Of a stretch of DNA of 64,000 nt, positions 10,882 to 24,400 are shown piece after piece. A program made the position numbers and the translations under genes. The stretch is from Daphnia carinata (Eukaryota; Arthropoda; Branchiopoda; Diplostraca; Daphniidae). Where the stretch lies: contig NC_081337.1 in NCBI RefSeq assembly GCF_022539665.2, forward strand, positions 6,052,679 through 6,116,678, given 5' to 3'. The notes beneath the pieces were generated by a model. That model saw nothing but the letters and a program-made list of their open reading frames with translations. It did not search any database and was not told where the DNA came from. Within the stretch, counting starts at the first letter, position 1, and each line of letters opens with the position of its first letter.

Positions 10882-13800
10882 TGCAAACGAAATAGCGGTA
10901 CTATCTTATTGTTGTTGCGTCACAACACCGCACCACAAGCACCATTGTAGGAAGGCAAACGACAAGAGTGTCGCAAAACATTTGAGGCCGGAGCCTCGTC
11001 AATGACTGAGGTCCTAGATATCTTGCAGGGCCTATAGCCATAGAGGGAGCCAACGGCGACGACGCCGACGCCGAGACGTCCCAACTTTTTCTTTACACAC
11101 ACAGTGCTGGGAACGAGTCGTCTTTTGAAGCGAGTTGCGCTGCACATGTTTGTATGTGACACAACTTTCGATATCTGCACTCAGCCGAAAGACAATGCCA
11201 GAATGATTGTATAAGAACTATAACATTATTCTTTAAAGCTTTAACTCAAAAGAATGGTGTGACGGACGATTTGATTGGCGAATACGTTGTTCAACGGCTT
11301 GAACATTTTGGCAGGGTAGATCTTAGGGAGTCATAAGTTTAGAGACTTATGATTACGTAAAGGTGATGTGGTAAAGCTCAGTTCAAGATCAAATGTTATT
11401 ATTATACGAGATGGTTGTGCGGATGAAAAGAGACAGTTGGATAGTGCAGGCAAGAGGTTGGACGAGAGTGAGAGAGACAAGGGTTTTAGTTGCATCTAGA
11501 CGGAATCAGATTTCCCACTGGCTCGTGGATACAGAGCCATGGAAGACTGTGGCAGTGAGAAGCGACAGCTCGGACGGCAGTGTAACAAAGGGTTTCAGTT
11601 TTATCTCTCTCTTTCTTGTCAGGAAAAAAATGGAAAAGGAAACGGGAAAGTGGAAGCTCTTTCTACCGTCGTTCGAAACAAAAAGCGATCGAAGATGTAT
11701 ACGGGGTCCACACGGAAGGAAGGGCATGAATGTATAGATTCTTCATTCTTGTAAGGCTAGGTCTATACTATTTTTTGCGGCAGACCGAGCAAGACTACTG
11801 CATCGCTATGTCGGACCAATCATGCACAACTGTAAAAAAAGGATGGTCTGCTATGGAAATGATGCACAAGGAATAATGATAAATTTAGGCCATGCTTAAG
11901 ATGAAAGAAATCATTAGAAATCTCGTATAAAAGAACAGCAAATAGAAGTCAGTATGCTTAGGCCTTTAGGTTTAAAAATACAATAACATGAATCCACGTG
12001 CTATTGTCCTAGTTTAACTTTGCAATAAAGAAAATTTGAAATTAAAATGTAGCAGAGGTGTAGAAGAACAAAACTGAATTCTGCATCATTTTGTTGTAGA
12101 CTACCTTTTACTTTGGAACAAAGGTGAGATAAAAGAAAGGTAAATAAATTCATGAGTTAGCAGTTGCTTACAGTAGAAAACGTGCCAAAAAAAAGGCAGT
12201 GTTCGCAAATTAGATAGAACGATAGGAAGCATTGGGGTTAAGACCTGTAGACGATGTAGCAATCGAATCTGTCAGCGGGCAGAAATCACGGCAGCAAAGT
12301 AACAAACTAATTGATGTGAACACGTCTACGTATCGGTATTGTTTATGTCTGCACTAGACACGCAACTCGATTTATCACAGCATAAAAAAAAAGCGAAAAA
12401 AAACGATCAATTTTAGCCCTTTTTTTTAAAAAAAGCGCCAATTTAGGCCTACACATGTGGACTTGCCAGCAGACATTGTCGATCCCAAACCGAAGGAAGG
12501 ATATAAAAAAAAAAAGGAAGACGCGAGAGGCAAAAAGAAAAAGACATTTTCTGTCTCGGGAATTTATTGAGGAATAGGCTGTTTTTTTTTGTCTGGTGCT
12601 ACTTGGTACTCTACAAGACGTCCCCTTTTTCTTTGGCTGTCTCTCATGTCAAGCGAATAGGCCCATCCAATTTACGAACGACAGAAAAAAGGCCGCTCGT
12701 AGCATCGAGGAGACACGCGCGCCCCCGCACCCAATCGATAAATGTGTAGAAACAGCGTGTGTGCGTCTGTGTTATGCGGATGAGAGAGAAAACCTTCCAT
12801 CGTTCCGTTAGGTTTCTAAAAAGAAAAGAAATCTACTGTAAACGACATTCGCATCGTTTTCAGCTGCTCGTAAATGAGAGGGGAATGTTGACACGGATAC
12901 GTTGGGAGAGCCAAATTTTACGTTATAGGGAAATGATGATCGTTGTCTTTCGTTTGCGAGTAATAGCAGTTCCTCTTGACTAATTCTCTGCTATTTTAAG
13001 CATTTCAATCTGTTATAGAAGGTATTTCTGTTTGATTAAACAACATGTCTTTTTGTGTGTGTGTGCGTTACAAAATTATCGTAAATTCTTTTTATTGTGC
13101 GAAGGTTGGAGAAAGAAGTTTAACCAAAAAAGACAAAGTTGTCGTTTCCATATCGATTCGATCGTCTGTGGCGAGTCAACATAACGGATGCGAATCAAGA
13201 TACTACGGTTCCGCCTCATTTCCTTCGAATACAATTGAGCCTACCCACCCACAATGCCAAATCCACCTTTCACGCCAAATGGCTCCATCGTGGAATATCA
13301 TCGGGTTTCAGCAACTGAATGAGGTGAAGTGGATTCGTCCCGATTGTTTCCTTTAAGTGTCCCATGGAGGCTAAAGGCTAACAATTTTTAATAAAAAAAA
13401 AGGTGAAATTAATTCCACTCGATTGGACTTGGATGTTTGTTTTTTTGCTAGCAAAGAAAAAAGGGAGCATTTGCCAAAAGTATAAGGCCTTGTCTGGTCG
13501 ATAATTAACTGCGATAAAGCGAGGGAGCCGTGCCTTAACTTGATATGGGGGTATAATGTACGTCTAGTACTTGCAGAGGTCAGAACGAAAGATTCATTAT
13601 TTTGTAGCTTATTCTAACATACATTATAATGTAGCCGATTATAATGTCTGTTGGATTGTTGTGCATAATTGGGGTACATTTTTCCCAGCGCTAAATAAAT
13701 TAGCTACTCTCACTGTTTAAGTATCTAAAAGAACCCGGTGGCTTTGACAAGTGAACAAAATGAAAATGATGTGATACAAAAGGAAACTGAGTTTGGAAGT

Positions 13801-15650
13801 GGGATATTTGCGTCACATAAAATCCCAAAGAAAAAATTGAATGACTCTAAATTTCGTTACGCCTTTCAGCGCTGAATAAATTTTAACCGCATCACAAATG
13901 CTGACTTTTCAGTTTGCTCTATTGGCATTTGATAGCACTTGACCGATCAAAACCATAAATGCACGAAGAAAAAAAAACCGATCGAATTTATTTTATTTTT
14001 TTTTTCATCCCCACGCCGTTTGTTATTTGATAGTAAAAACGATCTGATGTTATTGTCAAAGGAAGACAAGATGCAGAAGAAGAGTTGGAAGCCATCAGAT
14101 CCAATAACTCCGTTCTCAGTCTGCATGCGTGATTGTGTGTCTTTGAAAACAAGGAGAGGCGGCCGAGACGTTGCACCAGCGTCTTTTTGCAGGTCGAACA
14201 AAAGCCTTTGTTGAAGCTGAAACTCACGGAAGAGACGTAGAGAGGAGGGGCGAGTAGGGAGCAATCGATATCCACCATTATATCGCACGTTGACTCAATA
14301 AAAACAGGAGCGGCGCTATGGAAAAGTGCGAGAAATAAGGAGCGGCGGCAGCGTCGTTGGGGTGAGTGAGATGAAGTGAAAGTCAATCGAAAAGGCGTCA
14401 GAGACGCAAAAACCATATATAGAAGTAAAAGAAAACAGATATAAGAAAAACAAAGAGCCCTGGAGAAAGTTTTTGTTTTCCCCGTTACTCGCCCCTATAC
14501 CAATGTTCTTCTATTTTCTTACTTGGCTATATTTCTATTTTTCATATACTGTGTCGTTATTTTTCTACATTAAGTTTCAATAAATTGATGGAATGGGCGG
14601 ATGAACGTGAAATGTCACGTTATTCAACATGGCGGCGCTGGGATTCCTTTATTTTTCTGAATGAGAAGTAGCGCAACTGGATTTTATTCAAGTTCAACAG
14701 CGCGTGTTCACAAGTGCATTTATTTTGAATATTATTTTTGTGTTCCTAGAGTAACTGCAGAATGCAATGAGAAAAATAAACTCAAGTACTCAGAGATTCG
14801 ATGTTGTCTGGAACGTTTCAATTCTCCTTGGCGAAATGGTCACTGGCTTTTGAAAATCGTTTTCTTACTGTTTGTTGTTGTTGCTCGCGTCGGAAAGGTC
14901 CAAGTGAACAAGACTGATGGCATCCTTTTCCGGTAACCCCCCAACCCCCGCTCTATCCAAGCAGACCGTGTGCAGCATATATCAAATCTTATCGCCCAAC
15001 CAGTTCTTTTGCTCAACATAGCAAGAGGATATTTGCAATTTAATATCGTGACGAGAGAGCCGCTTGCCAAAGATGACACACATAAAGTGAAACGGGGGAT
15101 TTTCACAGGCAGAGTTATCGTCAAACTCGTTCAGCCATCGATGGATTTATCCTCCCCTATTTTGTATTCATTCTCGCCTCCTTTCTTGGCGTTTTGGTTA
15201 TTATTTTCTTGTATTGTTATTATTATTATTCCACTTTGCTTCATCCGGCCAGAATGTGGAAGGTTACAAAGTGTTTATTTTTCACATCCTCTGTCACGCT
15301 CTGTCAGAGTTGGAGGCGTGTCTCTCTCGTTTTCTATGCGAAAGAAGAAGGCTACTTCAAAAAAATTTTCTTTCTTCCGTCCTCCACACACACTTTGGTC
15401 CACTGTCGGATGAGGGGATCCTGAACAATAAACATACGACCATATTTTCCCGACATCCGCAGCTCCGCCGCAATAAGTTACTAGAGCCCTCACTTCGTTC
15501 GTGAAGTCCCCGATAGGTTTAAAAACTAAATTCCTTGAAGAGAGCCGTGTATGCGCTGTCAATTTTGTTTATTTTGAATCAGACTAAAAGCGAAATAAAA
15601 TAGAGGAGCGAACCAGACCCACGGCCTTTAAAAGGCAGAATGTTGTCTGG
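10882..15650. other. Intergenic: GPCR 5' region and unannotated DNA
   Basis: Upstream exon(s) and promoter of the GPCR are expected near 10.9-11.3 kb but cannot be placed. A perfect 8-bp hairpin (TCATAAGT, 11331-11338; ACTTATGA, 11345-11352; 6-nt loop) is present. The rest shows only short chance ORFs and A/T runs. I see no tRNA, no conserved domain and no transposase or reverse-transcriptase motif. Confidence 0.5.
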
Positions 15651-15658
15651 TGACGTCA
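15627..15658 (+). promoter_or_regulatory. CRE palindrome with a TATA-like box
   Basis: A perfect TGACGTCA (15651-15658), the CREB/ATF core, follows a TATA-like TTTAAAAG (about 15627-15634). It lies 111 nt upstream of the start codon of the repeat ORF at 15769. An 8-mer palindrome can occur by chance, and a CRE is usually upstream of the TATA box rather than downstream. Confidence 0.3.
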
Positions 15659-15768
15659 ATTTGCAATGGATGAAAAAAACGTAGGCGGCCTCTATAAGCT
15701 CGAGACATCTAGCGGACAAGTAAAAAACTGCTTATCAACTGTAAATATTCTGTCGGTGCAAGACAAAA

Positions 15769-15999
15769 ATGGCCCGCCAAAAAGAAAAATCAAACAAAAA
15801 ATTGCCTCCCGAAGGCATAGGCGGCCGAAAAAAATGGCCGGCGAAAAGAAAAGAAAAAACAAAAATGCCTCATGTAAGCATAGGCGGGCGTGCAAACTTG
15901 CCCATAGAAAAGAAAAAAGCAAAAACAATGCCTCACAAAGTCGTAGGCAACCGGACAAAAATGATTCGCAAAAAAAAAACATGCCTTACGAATGAATAG
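15769..15999 (+). CDS. Hypothetical lysine-rich protein made of 21-residue repeats, 76 aa
   Basis: ATG in a favourable insect-type context (CAAAAATGG) opens a 76-codon frame ending in TAA. From residue 12 it is an in-frame tandem repeat of 21, 21 and 18 residues, each starting LPP or MPH, followed by an I/V-GG/GN motif and a Lys-rich half (for example KWPAKRKEKTK and IEKKKAKT). The product would be very basic, soluble and without a signal peptide. An alternative overlapping frame (15666-15995) lacks the clean repeat register. Nothing is known of such a protein to me. The frame may be a by-product of a non-coding minisatellite whose period happens to be a multiple of three. Confidence 0.3.
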   Translation: MARQKEKSNKKLPPEGIGGRKKWPAKRKEKTKMPHVSIGGRANLPIEKKKAKTMPHKVVGNRTKMIRKKKTCLTNE

Positions 16000-16005
16000 G
16001 CGTTC
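15802..16005. repeat. Degenerate 63-nt tandem repeat, about 3.5 copies
   Basis: Units start at 15802, 15865, 15928 and 15982 with TTGCCT/ATGCCT/TGCCTTA, then GCATAGGCGG-like and AAAAGAAAA-like blocks. Spacing is 63, 63 and 54 nt. A partial earlier unit is visible at 15769-15801, and a related GTAGGCGGCC at about 15681. Confidence 0.7.
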
Positions 16006-18466
16006 GGAAAAGAAATGGGCTAAAAATAATGAAATTGAAGACTGGGACTTACCTTCTTTATTCATCTTCACCAAGGCACGAGCAACACTAACTCATCAAG
16101 ATTAGCAAGCAGGCACTGTCAAACCAAACATGACATACAAAAACTTCACTACTCTATCTCAGCAACAAGGAAAAATGGAGAGGAGTTTTGTGTGTCTGTC
16201 ACATTGTGCATTTGTTGTGATTGACTGGTGGGGGGACTACGTGAAACCGCCACCGGTTGGAGTGAATCGGTGGGATGGGGTTTTGGAACACTAGACTGTG
16301 GATGGAAACGTGGATATAAACAACTTTTCAGTCCACGAGTATTGCTTATAACGGGTGGGCGACAGCATGAAAGCCAACATGCAGGATAGCGGGTGCTTTG
16401 CGAAATATTATTCACTAAATATATCTAAAAAGCATGACAAAAAAATATATATAGTAAATAAAAATAAAAATGAATAATAATAAATTTTAATTGTTAAATA
16501 ACTTTATTTTTATATGATTTTAATTTCTATAATATTTAAATAGATTTAAAACACTAAAAAAAAAAAAAAAACACTACACACACACACCTACACGGCACAT
16601 ATGCAGACGTTTCATCGATCTGTAGTACCGTCCGCTACATGTTAAAGATCGACCCACAGACTTCAGGTAGAGAAGAGGTAATCGTAGCTTGTAGGTTGTT
16701 CGTAAGCTCTCCCCACGGCCAATAGGTTCATGGATGCAGGCAGCTAATCATCGAGCTATGTGACCCTCTTCGATACCAAAAAGTTTTTGTTTTCCTTACA
16801 CACTTAGCTCAACCGATTTTGCAACTTCTCCTTGTACTTGGAGGGACATTTTCAAAAGCGAAATGCCATCTTTTGGAGAGAAATCTCGGGTTGGTCGAGC
16901 GACAGTTTGTCAGTCCAGTTCTTGGGTTTGATACAGTAGAGATTTCTCTTTAGAAAGAATCCCCATCCGATAACACACAACCAATCAAAACAATGAAATT
17001 ATCGTACAAACAGGTTTGCTTTTCTGATTCTCGACAGCGGGAAGTAAACTTTAATTGTATTCCTTTGTAATGTTGGCGAATTTGGACGATGGTCCGAACA
17101 TTTGTGTCGGAAGCGACGAGCAGATCAACCGAAACGAAAGAAACAAACACAAACAGAAGAGGATAAATTGATTGATGGTGGGACAAAAATAAGTTAATTG
17201 GCGAATAAATGGAAGTGGAATTGACGTAACATGGAAAACGGGCGGAAAAATGAGGGAAAAGAGTGAATTTAGTTATTTTTTAAATTATTTGTCGAGATGA
17301 TATTTCAACTGATACAGGCAAACCGTGCGACTTGATTGGATTAAATGTTGCGCACTTTTCCCTATCTTCTTTTTGTTTCTGGTTTCAAAAAGGGGCAAGA
17401 AAGAGACAAGGTGGCCAGCTGAAGAGAGCGAGGAATCACCAGAAAAAGGGGATACGACTGGGTCTTCTACATATACAAAAGGCAAAAAACTGTACATGAC
17501 ATTGAAAAACAAAAGGCACAAAAGAACGAGGCCAGCATTATGTATAATATAAAATGATTATTCAATTGACATCGAATTTTCTATATGTAATGTATGTGGT
17601 GTTGATGCAACAGAAAGCCCAAGTTCAGAAATGAACGCACCTGACTCGATTGATTGTTTGTCTTTCCTTTCTTCAAACGAATCATTTAGGCTCTCAAATG
17701 AACAGACGTGTGACTAGGACTTGCCAAAAAAAAAACAAAAAAAAAACAGAAATTATAAACAACTAAATCCCAACACAATGAAAATCCGTATGTCCATCGC
17801 ACGCGCCTGACGGGATCGGGATCATACAAAAAACATTTTGCGCATCGAGAAGGCACGAGAGAATTCTTCACGCATTTTTTCTTTTGGATACATTAGAGAG
17901 TATAGTGAACGCTAGATGGTTCCCACTGAATTTGCGCAAACTTCTTATCCAGCGCAAATTTGCTCCTTCCGTTTTTCCCCAACATCTTCTTTCCCTGAGA
18001 CTAAACACGAATCACGATTCGCAAGTTTAGTCCATCATGCAAGGCACATTTCTACATGGCACGTCGTAGCTGGAACATTTTTTTTTTTTTTTCAAAGTTG
18101 GAATCCTACTTGGATGTTCCCTCAGTAGGAGGACCGCCTCACTCGATGCGTGACGCTGTCCCTTGAAGACGGGGGGTAGGCGTAGTTCTGCCAGATTTGA
18201 TCGCAGATGGTGGAGTGAACTTGCCCAACCTAATGGTAACGGTGATGCAAGTCACGCCATTCCTCTGTACTTTGTTATCAGTGTTGGCGGTTTTCCCATC
18301 TTCTTCCTTGCCCCTCTCGTTTGGTGTAGGTGTTGTGATAAAACTCGTTCGTAGTGCGCACTATCCGCGCAAAGGAGGAGAGGATGGAAGAGATGGCGAG
18401 GGAATAGTCCAAGCAAAAGATAGGAAAAAAAAAGAGGGGGAAAACAGCTCCGGAGATGGGCGACAA
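16006..18466. other. Intergenic; very A/T-rich block at 16431-16577; FGFR 3' flank
   Basis: 16431-16577 is almost pure A/T (AAATAAAAATAAAAAT-type), ends in a run of 16 or more A, and is followed by a short (AC)n. The remainder has no convincing ORF. The part below 18466 should hold the FGFR 3' UTR, but I see no good minus-strand AATAAA close to the stop. Confidence 0.5.
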
Positions 18467-21400
18467 TCACACCGTCGAGACGACAAACTGTGTCCGACAG
18501 TCGGAATTTTCGCGACTGCTGGGCGGTGTCTCGGGAGATTCAAACCCCAATTCCAAGTATTCCTGGAAAAATGACACAGCAAGGTAAAAATTCAATTGGT
18601 TAGTTTACTGATTCCAGATCACACACACACAAAAAATATTTACCTCATTGGAAGTGAGGGTCAAGATTCGGTCCAGATCTTCTACCAATTCGCTGAATGT
18701 GGGCCGCTCCATGGGATTGTACTGCCAGCATTCTCGCATCAACAAATATCTGAAATTGAATCAAAGGGAAGTCAGAACTTGCTGCACACGGAATGGGAAA
18801 GGAAAACAAAACAAAAAACTCCAAACTTACACTTCGAGGGAGCAACTGACTGGCTTCTCCATGCGGTGGCCGTCGCGAAGGAGCTGGAAGAGTCGCTCAA
18901 TGTTGGGCACAGACGGATAAGGGGTGCCGCCCAGGGTCATAATCTCCCAGAGGAGGATGCCGAATGACCAGACATCCGACTGGCTGGTGTAAACGCGCTG
19001 GAACAAAGCTTCTGGCGCCATCCACTTGACGGGAAGGCGGCCGTCTGTCGTCTTGCGGTAGTACTCGTGCATGTGCACGTCGCGAGCCAACCCAAAGTCG
19101 GCAATCTTCAGGACACAATCTTCGCTGACCAGCACGTTTCTAGCCGCCAAATCTCGATGGATGCACTGCAATAATGGGCAAAACACCGGGCAATTAGATA
19201 CAGTGTTGTTGTCAAACAGCAACAGCCAATGAATCATACCTTTTTCGATTCAAGATAGTCCATTCCACGAGCGACTTGGTAGGCGAACGAGATGAGATCT
19301 TTGTGCGTAAGCGTGTCTTGACCCATCCGGCCGCCGTTGGTAAACTCGATCGGGTGTTCGTACGACGTATTGCCGAGCTTCCCTACTAAACGAGAACCAT
19401 AAAACATCATCAGTCTAACGTCTTTAAAAAGAAACCCAAAAAAGAAGTGGAAAATAGAAAAGGAGATCGTACATCCGAGCTGTCCGATGGCGCGTTCGTA
19501 ACCCGAGCTGGGACGGTGCTGGCGTAAAAAGTCGCGCAAGTTTCCGTACGGAGCGAATTCGACAATGACGTAGAGCGGGCCGTCTTGAGTGCAACAGCCG
19601 AGCAGATTGAGAATGTTAGTGTGTTTGCCGATCATTTTCATCATCTCCATTTCAGAGACAAGGTCCATCAATTCCGTGTCCGTGTGGCCCTCTGTTGAAC
19701 GGGAAAAAAAAAACGATACGTGTCAGATGTCGTCCGGCTGATCCAGTCACAAACGAAACTTACCTTTAAGCATTTTTACAGCCACGGTTCTGACAATGTT
19801 GTCATTGAGGATGCCGTCAGCTTGAGCTTGGACAACGTGACCGAAAGCTCCTTCGCCCAGCGATTTTCCCAACTTGAGAGATTGGCGGGGAAATTCCCAT
19901 TTCTCGTCCATTGGCAATTCGTACTCGGACACGGATCCAATGTTCGTATCCAATCTCGAACGATGCTTTTCAATTTTAATGACGGGGAAAAGCAGAGGCT
20001 CGTGCAGGCCACCACCTACACCGTTGAGTGCCGACCGTTGCTCAATTATGACTTTCTTGGTGCACGGTGCAATGCAGTGGGCCGTCTCCAGAGCCATAAA
20101 CTTGTTGCGTTTTTGACGGCTGCGCAAAGGAAGATAGTTGTTAGACATCGAGATGAATTAGGCAATTTTTTTAAAACCAATCATTTTTGATACCTGTACT
20201 TCTTGCGGAAGGCGGTGGCAAAGAGGACGACGAAGGCCAGCACGATGGATCCCAGTACGGAAGCCAAGACGATTACCACTTTCTGATCTTGCAGATGAAT
20301 GCCACCTTCAGAAACGTAATCAACAGTGGGCGATTCTTCTTCTGGGTCCACTGCGAATAAAGGAAATGATGAAAATGTTGATCATTTGTGTTGAGGGGAA
20401 TTCCCACCATCTTTTCATCAATCAAGCAAAACAACGTTTCGCGACTTACCGACAGTGAGCCAAGCGCTGCGGTGCGACATGCCTAAACTATTGCCGGCCA
20501 TGCACGTGTACCACCCAGCATCCTCTTTGGTCACGTTCTCTAGTCGGAGTACTTGAGGGTCGTTATTCACTTCACCGTCCTCGTCCACCTGTGTTGTGAT
20601 ACAAAAAATATATTATTTTTAGAACAACCAATTTCTCAAATCGGCACTGTGTGCCAAGTCGTGCAAATAATGAAAAGACGTGCAATCTCTCGGCGTTCTC
20701 ATGCTGTTTTTATTTTGGGAGTACGTCGTGCAATTCGTTTTTTTTTTTTGTTGGTTTCCGCCCTTTCTTTCGGGGAGCGTTAAAGAAATAAAAAGGGAGA
20801 GTTAGTGAATGCAAGGGGCAAGAGACACCTAGCGGTGGATTCGAGCAACTCTTTGCAGAGCGTCTAATAGAAAGATGACACATTATCAATTTGGGAACCG
20901 ACTTTCTTTTTTTGTTCTTCAATTCCAAATAGATAGAGCAATGGAATCTGACGGTTGACAGTTCCCTGAATGGTATGAAATGCAAGAAAAAAAAAGAGAA
21001 GGCAAAAAGACGAAGAAGAAAAAAAGGACAGATGCTCGAGTGATGCATTCCGCAAGGCGTTGCGATTTTCGTGCGGATGGAAACCTGAATTGGGTTGACG
21101 CGGCGGTAATAAGACGTTCCATTGCCATCGTCGTAGGAGCCATTCACTTGATAATGCTTAACCCAGAGGAAACGAGGATGCAATTGCGAGGTGACGCGGC
21201 AGACCAGCGCCACTTGGTCGCCCTCCACAACTGTCGTGTTCTTCAGGTCGTCGCTAATTATTGGCTTGTGAAGAAGGCCCTCTGCGATAGCAGAACGAAA
21301 ATGCGATTCGATTTTTTTATACTTTGTCAAATGGCGGGCCACGTTGAAGTGATACATACACACACACATACACAACATTTCATGGCGACAACCTCGTCAT

Positions 21401-24400
21401 AATTTCGTACAAACTATAAATACCCCCCCCCCCCCCGCCCGGAGCCAATGAACGCCTACCTTACGAGCTCTAAATCGAATACGTGTCGAGGGAGCTGTGA
21501 GCTTTGGCTGTGACCGCCACTTGTGACATACTTTTTGTCGTGTTTTGGTCACACTTCTCAAGCATGCGCTTAAAAGAGGAGAGAAAGAGAAATGCATTCC
21601 GGGCGACTTACCTGCAAAATGTTGCCGATAGGTGTGCCCGCAGTGTCGTTGACGTAGGAGCCATTGTCGTCTACGATATGCCTGTACCATTGGACGAAAG
21701 GCGTCGGGTCAGAAATAACGCGGCACTCAAACGACGCCGTTCCGCCGACGGAAACAGTCGAATTGCGTATTTCCATGATGAGCGGCCTGTGCGGGAAGCG
21801 TTCTGCAGTACGCAAGAGCAACAAACAGCGGAGAGAAAACATGCATCAGTCAAGTTCATTCCATGCAACAAACACAATTTATAAGGTGCAATTTTTTTTT
21901 TTTTTTGATTTAAATGTGCGTTTCGTCATGCTGTCTTCGTGACGGACACTATTGATTCGTCAATTGCAACTTCGTCAACCAGCAAACGAGGCGGTTGTTT
22001 ATTATTAGAAGCAACGCACATCATCGAACGAGGAAAGGGTTGTCCACAGCGTGATTTATTCTCACGTAGGTGGTACAGGGGAATTACCTGTTAGTTCTTT
22101 TTTTTTCATCTTGGAGAAGAAGGGAAAAAAAAATACAACCAACCAACTACCCGGAAATAATTGAATAATTGAACAAGTTCCAACAATGCCGTCGGTACCA
22201 TCACGAAGCCCCCCCCCCCCCAAAAAAAAAAAAAGCCGATGCGGTTAGTGTTACGAACGGCCTTTGCACATGCGAGCGGCGTACGTTACGTGCACAGTTG
22301 TTAGTAGACTCACCTTCCGCCCTCACAATCAAATAATAACGGCGTTACGTACTGCGACATTAAAGACATTCGTATGGTAAATTTCATATGGTCACTGCCC
22401 ACATACAGGTAGAGAACTTTAACCTCGCCCATCCCCACCCACCCCTTTTTTTTTCGTACTACCACCAGCTGCGTTTCTATCAAGCAATAAACAATTTGCT
22501 ACAAAAAAAAAAAAAAAAAAAAAGAATAATAATAAAATAAAAAATACTATACCTTGAATGAGGAGTTTGAAAGTAAACGAGACGGAGCCGTGCAAGTTGG
22601 ACACGGTGCAAGTGTAGTTTCCCGAATCGTAGGTGGTGGCCTCCTCCAGCTCCAGCGACCACTTTTGCGTCTTGGCCGAACCCAAGTGCCGTTTGATCGG
22701 ACCGCCGTCCTTCGTCCAGACTATCTCCGGTTTAGGATATCCTGTTGCGGCCAGGCACATAAGGTCAGTTTTGAAACTCGAGAAATGCATTATTTATTTT
22801 CGTTTGCAACATACCGTCAGCTGGGCACTTGTACGTGACGGTAGATGATGCCGGCTTCACTTGCGACATATTGGTTTCCATTTTCTTGAGGCGGATGAAA
22901 CTGGGAGGTTGCGGTTTACCGTCCGTGTCCGAGCTGGTCGAACTCGATACATCATCGTCAGCCATTGGGAAATCGCTTTCCTCTTCTTCGGGGTGCAGCG
23001 ATGGAGTGCTAAACAGCGAATGAGGGTGGTAGTCTTCACCGGCCTGGTCACTCTGCAACTCTTCACCGGCCGTCGAGTCAACATCGTCATCGTCCATCTT
23101 GACGATGACGGTGAAATTACACCAGGGCGTCATCTTGAGAGCTGGATCCATCAAACGCGTGCGCTTCGGGCGGACGGACCACGCTCCCCCATCGATAGAC
23201 GCCACGTACGAAATAGAGATCGAATTCCTGTTTTGAAAAAAAAAAACATTGCAAATCACAATGTATTGATGAACATCGCAAAACACTGATTTCATGTGAA
23301 GCGAATTGACGCCATTTGAAAATGAAAAATACGCACTTGTCTTTCGCGTAATGGATTCGCGAATGCTCACGAGGCTTCACTTTGACGTCGTTGTGGTACC
23401 ATTCCAATCCGTTGCCGGCCAGTTGCGCCAATCCAGGCGGGCAATCGTATTTGACCGTGTCGCCTTCGTAGACTTCCACTTCTTTGTCTGTCAAATGTAA
23501 AATGGAAATGAGTGTGGAACTATGATTGAAAACCAACATCTCACGCGGCAGTTGAATGGACAAAGATGCACAACGAAAAGTGGGGGGAGAAGAGGAAAAA
23601 AGAGGCTGACAAGAGAATAATACAATGAAGAAAGGCGGTTAACCTCGCGCGTCCCAAACCTATTACTTTTCATAAAAGGTAATTTGAAACTGTTATTTAA
23701 CAGCATTCGAGCACAGAGCCTTGTCATGTTTAAAGTGGAGGAGAAAACGATTCTTTTGATCTCTTTTCTTTTTCGTAGAGAGGCCGACTAATAAGAATTT
23801 TCTACAACATGCCAAATCGCGAGTATTCTCGTCAGCATTTTTCCCATCAACATTTGAAACGGGGGGCTAGAAAAAGAAGGGGAACCAATCAACGATGTGG
23901 TGCGTCTATTCTACGAAAAGAACCCCTCGCGTTCCATCGATTTTCCCAGGAAGAAACAAAAAATCATCAGCATTTCTTAACCAGAGGTTAAGCACGAAAA
24001 AAAAAAAAATTAAGGGTGTTGTAAATTAAAAAGAAGAGTTTGCCTACCCGAGACAATAGAAACACGTAGGGATGAGAGAGGTCCCCCCCCCCAAAAAAAG
24101 AAGGGAGGTAAGAGACAATGGTCAATTTCAAGCGATGGGGCTCCTCTTCTATCGGCTCCGACCGCAGTTAACAGAGGTATGTAAAGAAAGAAAAAAAAAG
24201 AGATTTCCATTGCATCATCCCCGAATAAATAACGACAAGAAAAGCAAGGCTTGAAAGCGTATAAAAGAAAATAAAGAATTGTGATGGCGTCACTGCCATC
24301 ATAGAAACGGAGTCAAGATGCGGGCTTTGCTGAATCACGTGACTTGGGCGGCTAGAAACCGATTCGAGGGAACTCGATAACAAAAGAAAAGAGAATCTAA

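Noticed and set aside
15666-15995. Alternative 109-codon frame over the 63-nt repeat
   Set aside because: The repeat register is less regular in this frame, and the frame at 15769 has the better start context.
21470-21520. Possible third Ig-III-like exon between the two FGFR alternatives
   Set aside because: A short AG...GT-bounded frame exists but has no Cys, Trp or other Ig features.
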